DNA of 64,000 nt from the NCBI GenBank assembly GCA_027491915.1, contig JAOZGC010000001.1, positions 62,001 through 126,000 of the forward strand, given 5' to 3'. The notes under the pieces were generated by a model. That model worked only from the letters and a program-made list of their open reading frames with translations, was not told the origin of the DNA and made no database searches. This DNA comes from Thermoproteota archaeon (GTDB taxonomy: Archaea > Korarchaeota > Korarchaeia > Korarchaeales > Korarchaeaceae). Position 1 is the first letter of the stretch. Every line of letters starts with the position of its first letter. A program made the position numbers and the translations under genes. This document shows, piece after piece, positions 24,209 through 32,712 of the stretch.

Positions 24209-25302
24209 ACGAACTCTCCGGGGGCGTGGATGTTGTTCTCCTCCCTTATCGCCCCGAAGGCCACCGTCGGTATCCCCATCCTCGCGAAGAAGTACCCGTC
24301 GTTTCCCCCCAGCTCCGCGGCCACTGCGGATCTACCGGTGGCCGACTCCATGGCGGCCAGCGCCTCGGCCACGAACGGGTGGTCCGGGTCGGTGCGCCAC
24401 CCCTCGTTTATGGGCTCCAGTATCTCCACCTCCGCCTCCACCCCCAGGCAGGCCGCCAGCGAGGCCACCCTGGACCTGAGCTCCTCTATGGCCTTGCTCG
24501 GATCCTCCCCGGGGATCAGCCTCATGTCGAACCCGGCCTCGGCCGAGTCCGGTATGACGTTGTGCTTCCCGCCGGCCCTCAGTACGGTGACCGTGAACCT
24601 ACCCCACAGCCTCCCGACCGGGCTCCCGGGGGGGCTCGGGAGGTCGGAGAGCCTGGCGGCCCTGAACTCGGAGAACCTCTCCAACCCCTCGACCATCCTG
24701 GCCAGGGACCACACCGGGTTCCGCGCCCTGTGGGGGTACCCGGCGTGTCCCCCCCTCCCCCTGACCCTGACCCAGCCGTGCACCACCCCGCTAGCCCCGA
24801 CGCTCAGGTAGTCGGCAGCGGCGTCCACCACGACGACCCTGTCCCCGGGGACCCCGGCCTCCACCACCTCCTCTATCCCCCTCCCCCCAACCTCCTCGTC
24901 CCCCGTCACCACCACCACGGGGTTGTACCTGAGTCTCTCCCCCCTGAGCTCCCTGACAGCGGCCAGCGATGCCGCCACAGCCGACTTGTCGTCGGCCGCC
25001 CCCCTTCCGTATATCCTGCCGTCCACCTCCACCGGCTCGAAGGGATCTAACTCCATACCCGAGACCCTCCAGGGACCGCGGGCCGGGACCACGTCGTAGT
25101 GGCTGACCAGGGCCAGGTCCATCTCGGCGCCGGCGTCCAGCCTGGCCACCACGTTTGGGACCTCCCTGCCGACTATCTCCGCCTCCATCCCCAGGGAGGC
25201 GGCCTCGTCCATCACCAGCCTGGCGGCCTCCCCGTAGTTGCTCTTCCTCAGGGAGTCTGTGTTCAGGGAGACCAGCCTCTTCAGCAGCTCCACCTCGTAC
25301 AT
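24139..25302 (-). CDS. M20 family metallopeptidase (ArgE/DapE/carboxypeptidase type)
   Basis: This 387-residue dinuclear zinc hydrolase has the first ligand in LVSHYDVVPARG, the bridging Asp in YGRGAADDKSAVAA, the catalytic Glu pair in GDEEVGGRG, and the lid-domain segment GWVRVRGRGGHAGYPHRARNP with its His. The C-terminal ligand region is GEFVYVEDVVML. It should cleave an N-acyl amino acid or a peptide C-terminus. The substrate cannot be told from sequence. The HYD in place of HxD is a normal variant. It stands alone on its strand and converges on the dolichol-kinase-like gene. Confidence 0.92.
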   Translation of the reverse strand: MYEVELLKRLVSLNTDSLRKSNYGEAARLVMDEAASLGMEAEIVGREVPNVVARLDAGAEMDLALVSHYDVVPARGPWRVSGMELDPFEPVEVDGRIYGRGAADDKSAVAASLAAVRELRGERLRYNPVVVVTGDEEVGGRGIEEVVEAGVPGDRVVVVDAAADYLSVGASGVVHGWVRVRGRGGHAGYPHRARNPVWSLARMVEGLERFSEFRAARLSDLPSPPGSPVGRLWGRFTVTVLRAGGKHNVIPDSAEAGFDMRLIPGEDPSKAIEELRSRVASLAACLGVEAEVEILEPINEGWRTDPDHPFVAEALAAMESATGRSAVAAELGGNDGYFFARMGIPTVAFGAIREENNIHAPGEFVYVEDVVMLKRFIKSLLRGRGGG

Positions 25303-25361
25303 GTCCGGTCCCGGCCACCTGACGCGGAACGATTTAACGTTGTGCGGCGCCGGTCTTGGTG

Positions 25362-26561
25362 ATGAGGGTGCTCCTGATAGGCGCCGGCAGGATGGCCTCG
25401 GCCATAGCGGCCTACCTCTCGGACCCCAGGTTCGGGAGGCCAGCCGATGCCATCACCGTGGCGGACGTCCGTCGAGACGCGGCCTCCTCGCTTGTGGAGC
25501 GGCTGGAAGGGAGGGGCGCGTCCTCCTCCCTATCCTGGATCGTGCTGGACGCCTCCGACAGGGACGCCGTGGCGGAGGCCGCCGCGGCGGCCGGCGCGGA
25601 CGTCGTGATAGACGCCGCCCTGTTCGACACCATTCCGGCGTCCACGCTCGGGGCCCTGGACGCGGGCGCCAACTACCTCGACCTGGGGAGCGACAGGGAG
25701 ACCCTCCAGTGGCAGATATCCCTCTCCCGGGATTTCGCGGAGCGGGGGACTGTCGCCGTCCCCGGGATGGGCGGGTCGCCCGGGCTCATAAACGTCCTGG
25801 CCAGGGCCGCGGCGGACAGGCTGGACTCGGTCTCCGAGATGCGCATGAGGGAGGGGTGGAGGGACTTCGTCGACTACGACTCGCTGGGGGTGCCCCTGCC
25901 GGTCCCCTACTCCCTGGAGACCATACTGGACGAGTTCGAGTCCGAGGCCGAGGTGTTCTCGGACGGCGACGTCGTCAAGGTCCCGGGCATGTCGGGCCGG
26001 GAGGTCTGCGAGATGCCCGACCCGGTGGGGAGGGTGGAGTGCTACTACGTGGACCACCAGGAGGTCTGGAGCGTCGGAGTCTCCCTCTCTGACAGGGGGC
26101 TGAGGAGGGTGGACTACAAGCTCTCATTCCCTAGGGAGCTGTACGAGAAGTACCGCCTCCTCTCCGACCTCGGGTACGGGTCGGCGGAGCCCCTAGATCT
26201 GGACGGTCAAATATCCCCGCTGAGGCTGTTGGGGGTCTTGGTGCGGGAAAATCTGTCTGGAAAGAACTGGAGGCCGGACGACGTCGATCTGATGATGGTC
26301 AGGGCCATAGGCAAGTCGGCGGGACGAGACTCCAGGGTTGACGCCTTCGCGGAGGCGCGCTCGCTGGAGGATCCGCCCATCTCGTCTCACGCCGTTATGG
26401 TGGCGGCCCCGGCTTCCACGGCCGCCAGGTGGATAGTCGATGGGAGGCTGGACGCCCGGGGGGTCCTGCTCCCCGAGGTGTTCTTCGATCCAGGCGAGTT
26501 CCTGGGTGAGGTGTCCTCCCTGGGAATCAGGGTGTGGGTGGACGGCCCGACCTCTTTTTAA
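25362..26561 (+). CDS. Saccharopine dehydrogenase-like NAD(P) oxidoreductase
   Basis: This 399-residue protein starts with a Rossmann fold (RVLLIGAGRMASAIAAYL). DVVIDAALFDT and AGANYLDLGSD follow, the usual pair of strands in saccharopine reductase/L-lysine dehydrogenase proteins. AVPGMGGSPGLINVLA matches the family's conserved GxxPG motif. It may act on an amino acid such as lysine, ornithine or a carboxynorspermidine precursor; a choice is not possible by eye. The ATG at 25362 lies about 26 nt after a TTTAA element (25333-25337), so the TTG at 25356 and the GTG at 25359 are less likely. The gene is monocistronic, ending before a new promoter. Confidence 0.87.
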   Translation: MRVLLIGAGRMASAIAAYLSDPRFGRPADAITVADVRRDAASSLVERLEGRGASSSLSWIVLDASDRDAVAEAAAAAGADVVIDAALFDTIPASTLGALDAGANYLDLGSDRETLQWQISLSRDFAERGTVAVPGMGGSPGLINVLARAAADRLDSVSEMRMREGWRDFVDYDSLGVPLPVPYSLETILDEFESEAEVFSDGDVVKVPGMSGREVCEMPDPVGRVECYYVDHQEVWSVGVSLSDRGLRRVDYKLSFPRELYEKYRLLSDLGYGSAEPLDLDGQISPLRLLGVLVRENLSGKNWRPDDVDLMMVRAIGKSAGRDSRVDAFAEARSLEDPPISSHAVMVAAPASTAARWIVDGRLDARGVLLPEVFFDPGEFLGEVSSLGIRVWVDGPTSF

Positions 26562-26563
26562 TT
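26556..26563 (+). promoter_or_regulatory. TATA box of the AlaX-SMC-ScpAB operon
   Basis: TTTTTAAT is centred 27 nt before the ATG at 26587. It may drive the whole overlapping run through scpB. Confidence 0.6.
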
Positions 26564-26586
26564 GGAATCCGGGATCTCGGTTGGGA

Positions 26587-27321
26587 ATGCCGACCAAGAG
26601 GCTGTACTACCTAGATCAGTACATCAAGAGCTTCGAGTCCAGGGTCGAGGCCGTCTCGGAGGAGGGGGATCTTATGGGGGTCGTCCTTGAGGAGACGGCC
26701 TTCTACCCCAGGGGGGGAGGTCAGCCCTCCGACACGGGGACCCTGGCAGGGGGATCCTGGAAACTCAGAGTCGAGTCCGTGGAGGAGAGGGGGGGCGGAG
26801 AGATCGTCCATCTGGGACGGGCGGACGGCCGCCCCTCCGAGGGGGACCCGGTCCGGGGGACCCTGGATTGGGACAGGAGGTACAGGCTCATGAGGATGCA
26901 CACGGCGGCCCACATACTGATGGCCTCCGTCTCCAGGGTGTTCGGCAGGGTCGTGGACGTGGTGGGCAGCGGGCTCTCGGTGGAGAGGGGCAGGATGGAT
27001 TTCGCCGAGAGGATCAGGGCCAATCACGTGCCCGACATAGAGGCCGCGGCCAACAAGATAATCGCATCGGACGTCGAGGTCAGGGCCGCCTTCTTCCCCA
27101 GGGAGGGGGCTCGGGAGATCCTGGCCAAGTACGGGAGGAACCTGGGAGCGCCCCAGGCCGGGATGGAGACCGTCAGGATAGTGGAGATATCCGGAGTGGA
27201 CGCCGACCCCTGCGGGGGCACCCACGTCTCCAGGACCTCCGAGGTCGGGTCCCTCAGGATACTGAAGAGGGACAACAAGGGGAGGGGAGTCACGAGGCTG
27301 GTGTTCTCGGTTGAGCCCTGA
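26587..27321 (+). CDS. alaX: Alanyl-tRNA editing protein AlaX
   Basis: This 244-residue stand-alone editing factor hydrolyses Ser-tRNA(Ala) in trans. The zinc ligands are visible in MHTAAHILMA (HxxxH) and DADPCGGTHV (CxxxH). The N-terminal half (TAFYPRGGGQPSDTG) is the glycine-rich motif found in AlaX-M proteins and in the C-terminal half of AlaRS editing regions, so this is the medium-length form. The start was chosen by a TATA box 27 nt upstream; a longer frame covers the preceding gene. The smc start codon lies 11 nt inside its end, so this tRNA quality-control gene heads the SMC operon. Confidence 0.94.
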   Translation: MPTKRLYYLDQYIKSFESRVEAVSEEGDLMGVVLEETAFYPRGGGQPSDTGTLAGGSWKLRVESVEERGGGEIVHLGRADGRPSEGDPVRGTLDWDRRYRLMRMHTAAHILMASVSRVFGRVVDVVGSGLSVERGRMDFAERIRANHVPDIEAAANKIIASDVEVRAAFFPREGAREILAKYGRNLGAPQAGMETVRIVEISGVDADPCGGTHVSRTSEVGSLRILKRDNKGRGVTRLVFSVEP

Positions 27322-29674
27322 GAGGCTCCCCACCATCAGGGAGGTCAGGATAAGGAACTTCAAGTCCTTCAGATCCCTGAACCTCCCCCTCCTACCCGGG
27401 ATCACCGGCATAACCGGGCCCAACGGCAGCGGGAAGTCGAACCTGCTCGAGTCCATAGCCTTCGTCCTGGGCCACAGGGGGAGGGGCCTCAGGGCCGCCC
27501 GCCTCGGCAATCTGGTCAGCAGGGGGGCGAGACGGGCCGAGGTCACCCTGAAGATAGCGACTCGTTCCGGCGAGAGGACCGTGAGCAGGGGGATCAGGGG
27601 GTCAACCGGCTTCTACAGGATCGGGGGGAGGATCGTCCCCAGGTACAGGGCCGAGCTCCTCCTGAGGGAGCTCGGGTACAGGGCGGACTGGTACACCTAC
27701 GTGGCCCAGGGGACCGTCACCAGGCTGGTCGAGATGAGCCCCAGGGAGAGGGTCGGGATAGTGGAGGAGATAAGCGGCGTCAGGGAGTTCGAGAGGAGGA
27801 GGGCCGAGATACTGACCAGGCTCGGGGAGGTGGAGGGGAGGCTGGAGGTGATCAGGGCCAGGCTCTCTGAGAGGGAGAGGTTCCTCAGCTCCCTGGCCCG
27901 GAGGATAGAACTGATGAGGCGCAGGGAGGAGCTGGAGAGGAGGGCCCTCTCCCTGAGGAAGGCCGTCCTGCTGGAGGAGCTGAACCGCGTCAGGGGGAGG
28001 ATATCCGAGCTGCGCCTGGGATTGGAGGGTGGGGGGGAGGCGGGGGGAGATTCTAATCCCGACGTGGAAATGGAGGCCGTTGAGGCGGCCATAAGGGAGG
28101 CCGAGCGCAGGCTGAGGGAGCTGGAATCGGACGAACACATGAGGATCGCGAGGGAGGCCGAGTCCGTCAGACTGAGGATTAGGTCCAAGAGGAGAGAGCT
28201 ATCAGCCGTGGAGAGGGAGATCGAGGCGATCAGGGCCACCCTATCCTCGGTGGGGGAGCTTGGTGTTCCCAGGGAGATATCCGGGGTCGAGGGAGTGTTG
28301 GGAACCGTGTCTCAGCTGATAAAACCGCTGCCCGGTTACGAGCGAGCCTACAGGGCGGCCGCGGGTGGGAGGGCGGGGGACGTGGTGGTCGAGAGCCTGG
28401 ACCTGGCGCTGAGCCTCCGGGGGGCGCTCAGGAGGTCCGGGCGGAGGGTGAGGCTGATCCCGCTCGACGTGGTCAGGCCGGGCCGACCGCCCTCCCCGCC
28501 TGGGTACTCCCTCGGCCTCATGATAGAGCACCTATCTTACGATCCAGACCTGGACGGTGTCGCCAGGGCGGTCTTCGGGGGGACCGTGGTGGTGAGGGAC
28601 CTGAGGGACGTTTCCAGGGGGGACATAGGGAGGGCCAGGTTCGTCAGCCTGGACGGGGACCTCATGGAGAGGGACGGGAGCGTCATAGTCACCCCCGACA
28701 GGTCTGGGGTCAGGGGAAGGCTGGAGAGGCTGGACGAGTTGGAGGCCGAGAGGGAGAGGCTGCGATCGGAGTTGGCGGATCTGGAGAGGAGGGTCTCTTC
28801 CCTTCCAGACGAGTCCTCCGTCCGCAGGATGGCGGAGGAGCTGAGGGGGGTCCGATCCTCCCTGTCGAGGCTGAGGGAGCGCAAGGAGAGGATCCTCCGC
28901 CTGAGACTCGAGGAGGCCAGGAGGAGGGCCGCCGTCTCAGAAGAGCTGGGGAGGCTGGAGGCGAGGGAGGAGCAGATCCTTCGTGAGCTCGACTCCCTTG
29001 GGGACGTGGAACCGGCCGACCCCGGGTGGGGCGACCCTTCATCTGCCCTGGCGGCCGTCAGGGCCGAGCTGAGGTCGCTGCCCGCCCCCGATCCCGGGCT
29101 CGAGGAAGAGTACGGTCGGGAGCTCGAGAAGGTCAAGCTCGCGAGGGCCGAGGCGGAGGAGATAGAGAGGGAGAGAATGGAGGTGCTGGAGGCGCTCAGG
29201 AGGGCAACGGGGGAGAGGGACGGGGCTCTGGCGGACGCCGTGGGTAGGCTGGCGGAGGCCTTCTCCAAGATCTACGGGGAGGTGTCCGGCGGATCCGCCA
29301 GGATGTGGCTGAGCGGGAGCTGGCCCGACGCTGCCCTGGAGATAGAGGTGATCCCCCCAGGGAAGCCCCCGACGAGGCTCGAGTCGCTGTCCGGCGGGGA
29401 GAAATCGGTGGCCGCCCTGGCCCTCGTGGCGGCCGTGGCCGCGGTCAGGCCATCCCCCATATACCTGTTCGACGAGGCCGACGCCATGCTCGACGCGGAG
29501 AACTGCCGGAGGTTCGCCAAGATACTGCGGATCCTGGCCTACTCTGGATCCCAGGTCCTCGTGGTGTCCTTGAAGAGGGAGACCCTGTCGGAGGCCGACA
29601 GGATTCTCGGCGTGACCGACTCGGGCGGGAGATCGAGGGTGGTCGGGGTTGACCTCTCCAGGTACCCGGGATGA
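27311..29674 (+). CDS. smc: Short-armed SMC (condensin) ATPase
   Basis: This 787-residue protein has all SMC parts in order. The N-terminal ATPase half has Walker A GPNGSGKSNLLES near residue 36 and the SMC-typical WYTYVAQGTVTRLVEMSPRE region. The first coiled-coil arm is about residues 155-325, a hinge domain about 327-463, and the second arm about 463-640. The C-terminal ATPase half has signature LSGGEKSVAALAL near 693 and Walker B YLFDEADAMLD near 717. Usual SMCs have about 1150-1200 residues, so each arm is only about half normal length. The TTG start overlaps alaX. scpA and scpB follow with overlaps, making the complete condensin set. Confidence 0.94.
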   Translation: MSPERLPTIREVRIRNFKSFRSLNLPLLPGITGITGPNGSGKSNLLESIAFVLGHRGRGLRAARLGNLVSRGARRAEVTLKIATRSGERTVSRGIRGSTGFYRIGGRIVPRYRAELLLRELGYRADWYTYVAQGTVTRLVEMSPRERVGIVEEISGVREFERRRAEILTRLGEVEGRLEVIRARLSERERFLSSLARRIELMRRREELERRALSLRKAVLLEELNRVRGRISELRLGLEGGGEAGGDSNPDVEMEAVEAAIREAERRLRELESDEHMRIAREAESVRLRIRSKRRELSAVEREIEAIRATLSSVGELGVPREISGVEGVLGTVSQLIKPLPGYERAYRAAAGGRAGDVVVESLDLALSLRGALRRSGRRVRLIPLDVVRPGRPPSPPGYSLGLMIEHLSYDPDLDGVARAVFGGTVVVRDLRDVSRGDIGRARFVSLDGDLMERDGSVIVTPDRSGVRGRLERLDELEAERERLRSELADLERRVSSLPDESSVRRMAEELRGVRSSLSRLRERKERILRLRLEEARRRAAVSEELGRLEAREEQILRELDSLGDVEPADPGWGDPSSALAAVRAELRSLPAPDPGLEEEYGRELEKVKLARAEAEEIERERMEVLEALRRATGERDGALADAVGRLAEAFSKIYGEVSGGSARMWLSGSWPDAALEIEVIPPGKPPTRLESLSGGEKSVAALALVAAVAAVRPSPIYLFDEADAMLDAENCRRFAKILRILAYSGSQVLVVSLKRETLSEADRILGVTDSGGRSRVVGVDLSRYPG

Positions 29675-30251
29675 GTCGAAGTCCCGCGTCGAGGAGGCCC
29701 TCAGGGAGTTCTCCGTCAGGGGGGACCTCGAGGTCCTCGCGCTCCGCCTGCTGCTGATAAGCGAGGATCTGGCCTCCAGGGCGGCTAGGCTCCTCAGGTC
29801 GATCCTCCCTGGGGAGGGAACCAGACCCCGGGGTTCCGGGGGGAGGGCCGGCGGGACCGCCCGGAACGTGCCCCCCCTCACCCCCAGGATGGGGCGGATC
29901 GTGATGATACCCCCCTCGGCCCGGGAGTTCGAAGTCGAGAGAGATTGGGCATCCAGCCTGGTGGGCCGGGCCCGGGAGGCTGTCAGGGTCGTGGCGGCCC
30001 TGGCCGCCGATCTCCTCAGGGAGATCGAGCGGCTCAGGGAGAGGATATCGACCCTCCTCAGGGAGGGCAGGGGGACCTTCACCCTGAGGGAGCTGGCGAG
30101 GGACAGGGAGGAGGCGTCGGCCTACCTTATATCCCTCCTCCTGCTGGAGAGGGAGGGGGAGGTCCTACTCTCTCAGGACAGGATCTACGGGGACCTGGTG
30201 GTGAGGGTGAGTCCCGTTGGCGGGGGAGGTGGACGCGGCCCTCCTGGTTGA
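29649..30251 (+). CDS. scpA: Segregation and condensation protein A (kleisin)
   Basis: This 200-residue kleisin bridges the SMC heads. The N-terminal helix DLEVLALRLLLISEDLASRAARLLRS binds the SMC neck. The C-terminal winged helix TFTLRELARDREEASAYLISLLLLEREGEVLL, then QDRIYGDLVVRV, matches the ScpA end where Q...fGdI is conserved. The middle is Gly/Arg/Pro-rich and shorter than in bacteria (about 250 residues), which fits the short SMC arms. The only reasonable start is the TTG at 29649, overlapping smc by 26 nt. The tail after VRV is Gly-rich and overlaps scpB by 35 nt, and may be fortuitous read-through of the overlap. Confidence 0.85.
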   Translation: MTSPGTRDESKSRVEEALREFSVRGDLEVLALRLLLISEDLASRAARLLRSILPGEGTRPRGSGGRAGGTARNVPPLTPRMGRIVMIPPSAREFEVERDWASSLVGRAREAVRVVAALAADLLREIERLRERISTLLREGRGTFTLRELARDREEASAYLISLLLLEREGEVLLSQDRIYGDLVVRVSPVGGGGGRGPPG

Positions 30252-30705
30252 GGCGGCCCTCTTCGCGGCCGGGAGGCCCATGTCCGTCGAGGAGATATCT
30301 GAGGCGACCGGCCTGGAGGTCGAGGAGGTCGAGTCGGTCATTCCGAGGATCTCCGAGTCCCTGAAGGGGAGGCCCTACTTCCTCCAGGAGAGGCCCGACG
30401 GCCTGTTCATGACCCTGAGGCCGGAGTACAGGGAGGTGGCGGAACGCGTCTCGGCCAGGCCGGAGCTCTCCAGGGCCGAGCTCAGAACCCTCGCCGTGAT
30501 ATCGGCCCTCGGCCCGCTCAGCCTATCTAGGTTGGCCGAGCTGAGGGGTTCCTCGGCCTACGCGCACGTCAAGAAGTTGAGGAAGAAGGGGTTGATCTAC
30601 GTCAAGAGGGCCGGGCGGGGAAGGGTGGTCGGCGTCACGAGGGACTTTCGGAGGTTCTTCGAGCCCCCGGGACCCGAGCTTATTAAGGGAGCCGGGGGGG
30701 AGTGA
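30217..30705 (+). CDS. scpB: Segregation and condensation protein B
   Basis: This 162-residue protein consists of two winged-helix domains: VEAALFAAGRPMSVEEISEATGLEVEEVESVI at the N-terminus and ELRTLAVISALGPLSLSRLAELRGSSAYAHVKKLRKKGLI from about residue 90. These are the hallmark pair of ScpB, which dimerises and stabilises the SMC-ScpA ring. The TTG at 30217 lies inside scpA, so translation is coupled. The C-terminal segment TRDFRRFFEPPGPELI is typical of archaeal ScpB. It ends 3 nt before the GTG of the next, unidentified coiled-coil gene. Confidence 0.92.
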   Translation: MAGEVDAALLVEAALFAAGRPMSVEEISEATGLEVEEVESVIPRISESLKGRPYFLQERPDGLFMTLRPEYREVAERVSARPELSRAELRTLAVISALGPLSLSRLAELRGSSAYAHVKKLRKKGLIYVKRAGRGRVVGVTRDFRRFFEPPGPELIKGAGGE

Positions 30706-30708
30706 AGG

Positions 30709-32613
30709 GTGCCCCCGATGGCGGTGGGGGAGAGGGTCTCGAGGGAGCTGCGGGAGAGGGCCCTCGCCGAGGACGTCGACCAGGTCCTGAAGGCCCTAGA
30801 GAGGGAGGGGCTGCTGGACGCGTTCGAGGGCTATCTCCTGGCCCGGGACATATCCCTCTCCCTGTGCGGGGGCCTCGTGAGCATAGGGTCTCCGACCGCC
30901 AAGGAGATCAGGGCCAAGTTGGAGTCCCTGGGGGGGGAGGCGGCCTCACTCCTCTCCACCCTGGCCAGATCCAGCGGGAAGGGCGGATTCCCCTTCTCCG
31001 GCGGGATCCCGTCGGAGCTGGTCTCCGAGGCGGATCGGGCCCTTGACTCCCTGATCTCAGAGCTGGAGGGGGCGACCTACCTGCTCATCTCCGAGGCGCT
31101 CCGACTGGTGGGACCGACCAGGGAGTCGGTGCTGCGCACGGCCAGGTCACTCCTTGATTCCCTCGTGGGGGGTACCAAGCTTGGAGAACGGTGGGAGAGG
31201 ATACCCGATCTGATATCGGCTCTGGAACAGCTTTCCCCCCCCTCGGAGGGCTCGCCGCCCGGAGACGTCAGAGACTACGTCTCGCTGGTGGCAGAGGTCA
31301 AGGCCGCGGTATCGGAGGTGGAGGAGAGGCTCTCAAGATCGAAGGAGGCGACGGAGAGGCTAGGCCTCGCGCTGACCGAGCTCGAGTCTACCATAGAGGA
31401 GATCAGAAGGGAGATCTCCGCCGCCGAGGAGGAGGGGATCAGGGCCGAGTTCATGGCCGAGACGATCGAGTGGGCTCTGGTCAGGGCCAAGAGACTCAGG
31501 AGGAGGTGCCAACCCGGGGACGTGGAGTGCGCCGAGAAGGCGGCCGAGGACGCCGTCAGGCTGGGGAACAGGATAAGGGAGATGGCGGAGTCGGGGATAA
31601 GGCAGCTCAGGGAACTTACTGATCTAATGAGGGAGGTGACAGGACTCATTCCGGAGGCGGAGGCCGCGGCCGAGGCCCTGGGGAGGGAGCTCTCCTCCGA
31701 CTCGCTCAGGCTGATAGTCAGGGACGCCGCGGCCGAGCTCTCCGGATACATGGGTGGAATGGTCATTAAGGATCAGGATGAGATGGAGAACTTCCGAACC
31801 AGGCTCCTCGAGATGAGGGACGTCCTGAGATCACTGATCTCCCTAAGGAGAGCCTCGGAGGAGGCCGGCGGCCTGGAAGAGATGGCCTCCAGAATAGCAG
31901 ATGGGCTGTCCTCCTTGGCCATAATAAGGGCGGTGCTCGCCAAGTCGGAAGAAGATCCGAGCATACTGACGAGAGAAGCCCTCCCAGCACTCAAAGAATT
32001 TGGGGAGAAGATATCGGAGTATAGAGAGGCCCAGAGGGACGCTGAGAGGTTGTATCCCTACTGGAAGAGGTACCTGCTGGATCTGGCAAGGGAGCGCGGC
32101 GGGCGGGTGAGCGCGGGAGAGCTGACCAGGATCCCCCAGAGGTGGAGGCCGTGGTTCCTCAGGAGGGTGGAGGAAGAGGGTATTGCCTCGGTCTCTGAGG
32201 GTATTGTGGCCGTGACGATGCCGCAAGAGGGTCCGCCCAGAGCCAGCGTGGGGGCTGGCCCGACGTTCGAGAGGGAGGCCCCGGCCGCCGCGAAGCCCGC
32301 TGGACGGGCTCCAGAGATCATCGGATCGGCCGGGGCGGAGGCCCCTCCCCCGGAGGCCCCTCCCCCGGAGGCCCCTTCCCCCCGCACTACTTCCCTCTCC
32401 CCCTCCCCAACTCCGCCCAGGCCGAGGTCCGCCCCCGCAGGGATTCGAGGCAGGATGGGTGGTAGGGCGGGGATGAGATCGTCGATCTCACCGGCCCACG
32501 CGCTCATTCGACTGGCCCTTGAGCTGCTCTCTTCCGAGACCGGGGCCAACGTCCCGCCCGCCCAACCAGACGCGGAGGACTTGAAGCGTAGGATAGCGGC
32601 CCACCTCATCTGA
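30709..32613 (+). CDS. Coiled-coil protein with winged-helix and Pro-rich tail, downstream of scpB
   Basis: No known family was recognised in this 634-residue protein. Residues 1-470 are almost wholly helical and charged, with clear coiled-coil stretches around 185-270 (VSEVEERLSRSKEATERLGL) and 350-445. At about 450-505 a winged-helix-like module follows (YLLDLARERGGRVSAGEL, IPQRWRPWFLRRVEEEGI). A Pro/Ala-rich disordered linker with PPPEA repeats runs about 525-580. The final short domain is SPAHALIRLALELLSSETG. The GTG is 3 nt after the scpB stop (an ATG at 30718 has GGGTG upstream and is an alternative), so it belongs to the SMC-ScpAB operon. A chromosome-linked or cytoskeletal adaptor role is inferred from position only. 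Confidence 0.8.
   Translation: MPPMAVGERVSRELRERALAEDVDQVLKALEREGLLDAFEGYLLARDISLSLCGGLVSIGSPTAKEIRAKLESLGGEAASLLSTLARSSGKGGFPFSGGIPSELVSEADRALDSLISELEGATYLLISEALRLVGPTRESVLRTARSLLDSLVGGTKLGERWERIPDLISALEQLSPPSEGSPPGDVRDYVSLVAEVKAAVSEVEERLSRSKEATERLGLALTELESTIEEIRREISAAEEEGIRAEFMAETIEWALVRAKRLRRRCQPGDVECAEKAAEDAVRLGNRIREMAESGIRQLRELTDLMREVTGLIPEAEAAAEALGRELSSDSLRLIVRDAAAELSGYMGGMVIKDQDEMENFRTRLLEMRDVLRSLISLRRASEEAGGLEEMASRIADGLSSLAIIRAVLAKSEEDPSILTREALPALKEFGEKISEYREAQRDAERLYPYWKRYLLDLARERGGRVSAGELTRIPQRWRPWFLRRVEEEGIASVSEGIVAVTMPQEGPPRASVGAGPTFEREAPAAAKPAGRAPEIIGSAGAEAPPPEAPPPEAPSPRTTSLSPSPTPPRPRSAPAGIRGRMGGRAGMRSSISPAHALIRLALELLSSETGANVPPAQPDAEDLKRRIAAHLI
32341..32370 (+). repeat. 15-bp tandem repeat encoding PPPEA units
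   Basis: Two perfect copies of GCCCCTCCCCCGGAG are followed by a degenerate third. They code for part of the disordered Pro-rich linker of the coiled-coil protein, a likely spot of length variation between strains. Confidence 0.75.
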
Positions 32614-32675
32614 AATTGTCCCCCACGGCGGCGGGGAGGACCGCGACTTCAGGAATGGACAAACGGTCCATATGG

Positions 32676-32683
32676 TTTATTAA
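32676..32683 (+). promoter_or_regulatory. TATA-like box before the second coiled-coil gene
   Basis: TTTATTAA lies about 33 nt before the GTG at 32713 in a 99-nt intergenic gap. The second coiled-coil gene and the tubulin-like gene may therefore have their own promoter in addition to read-through from the SMC operon. Confidence 0.5.
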
Positions 32684-32712
32684 CCGGGCGGGGGGCGCTC
32701 TCTCGATAGGAC

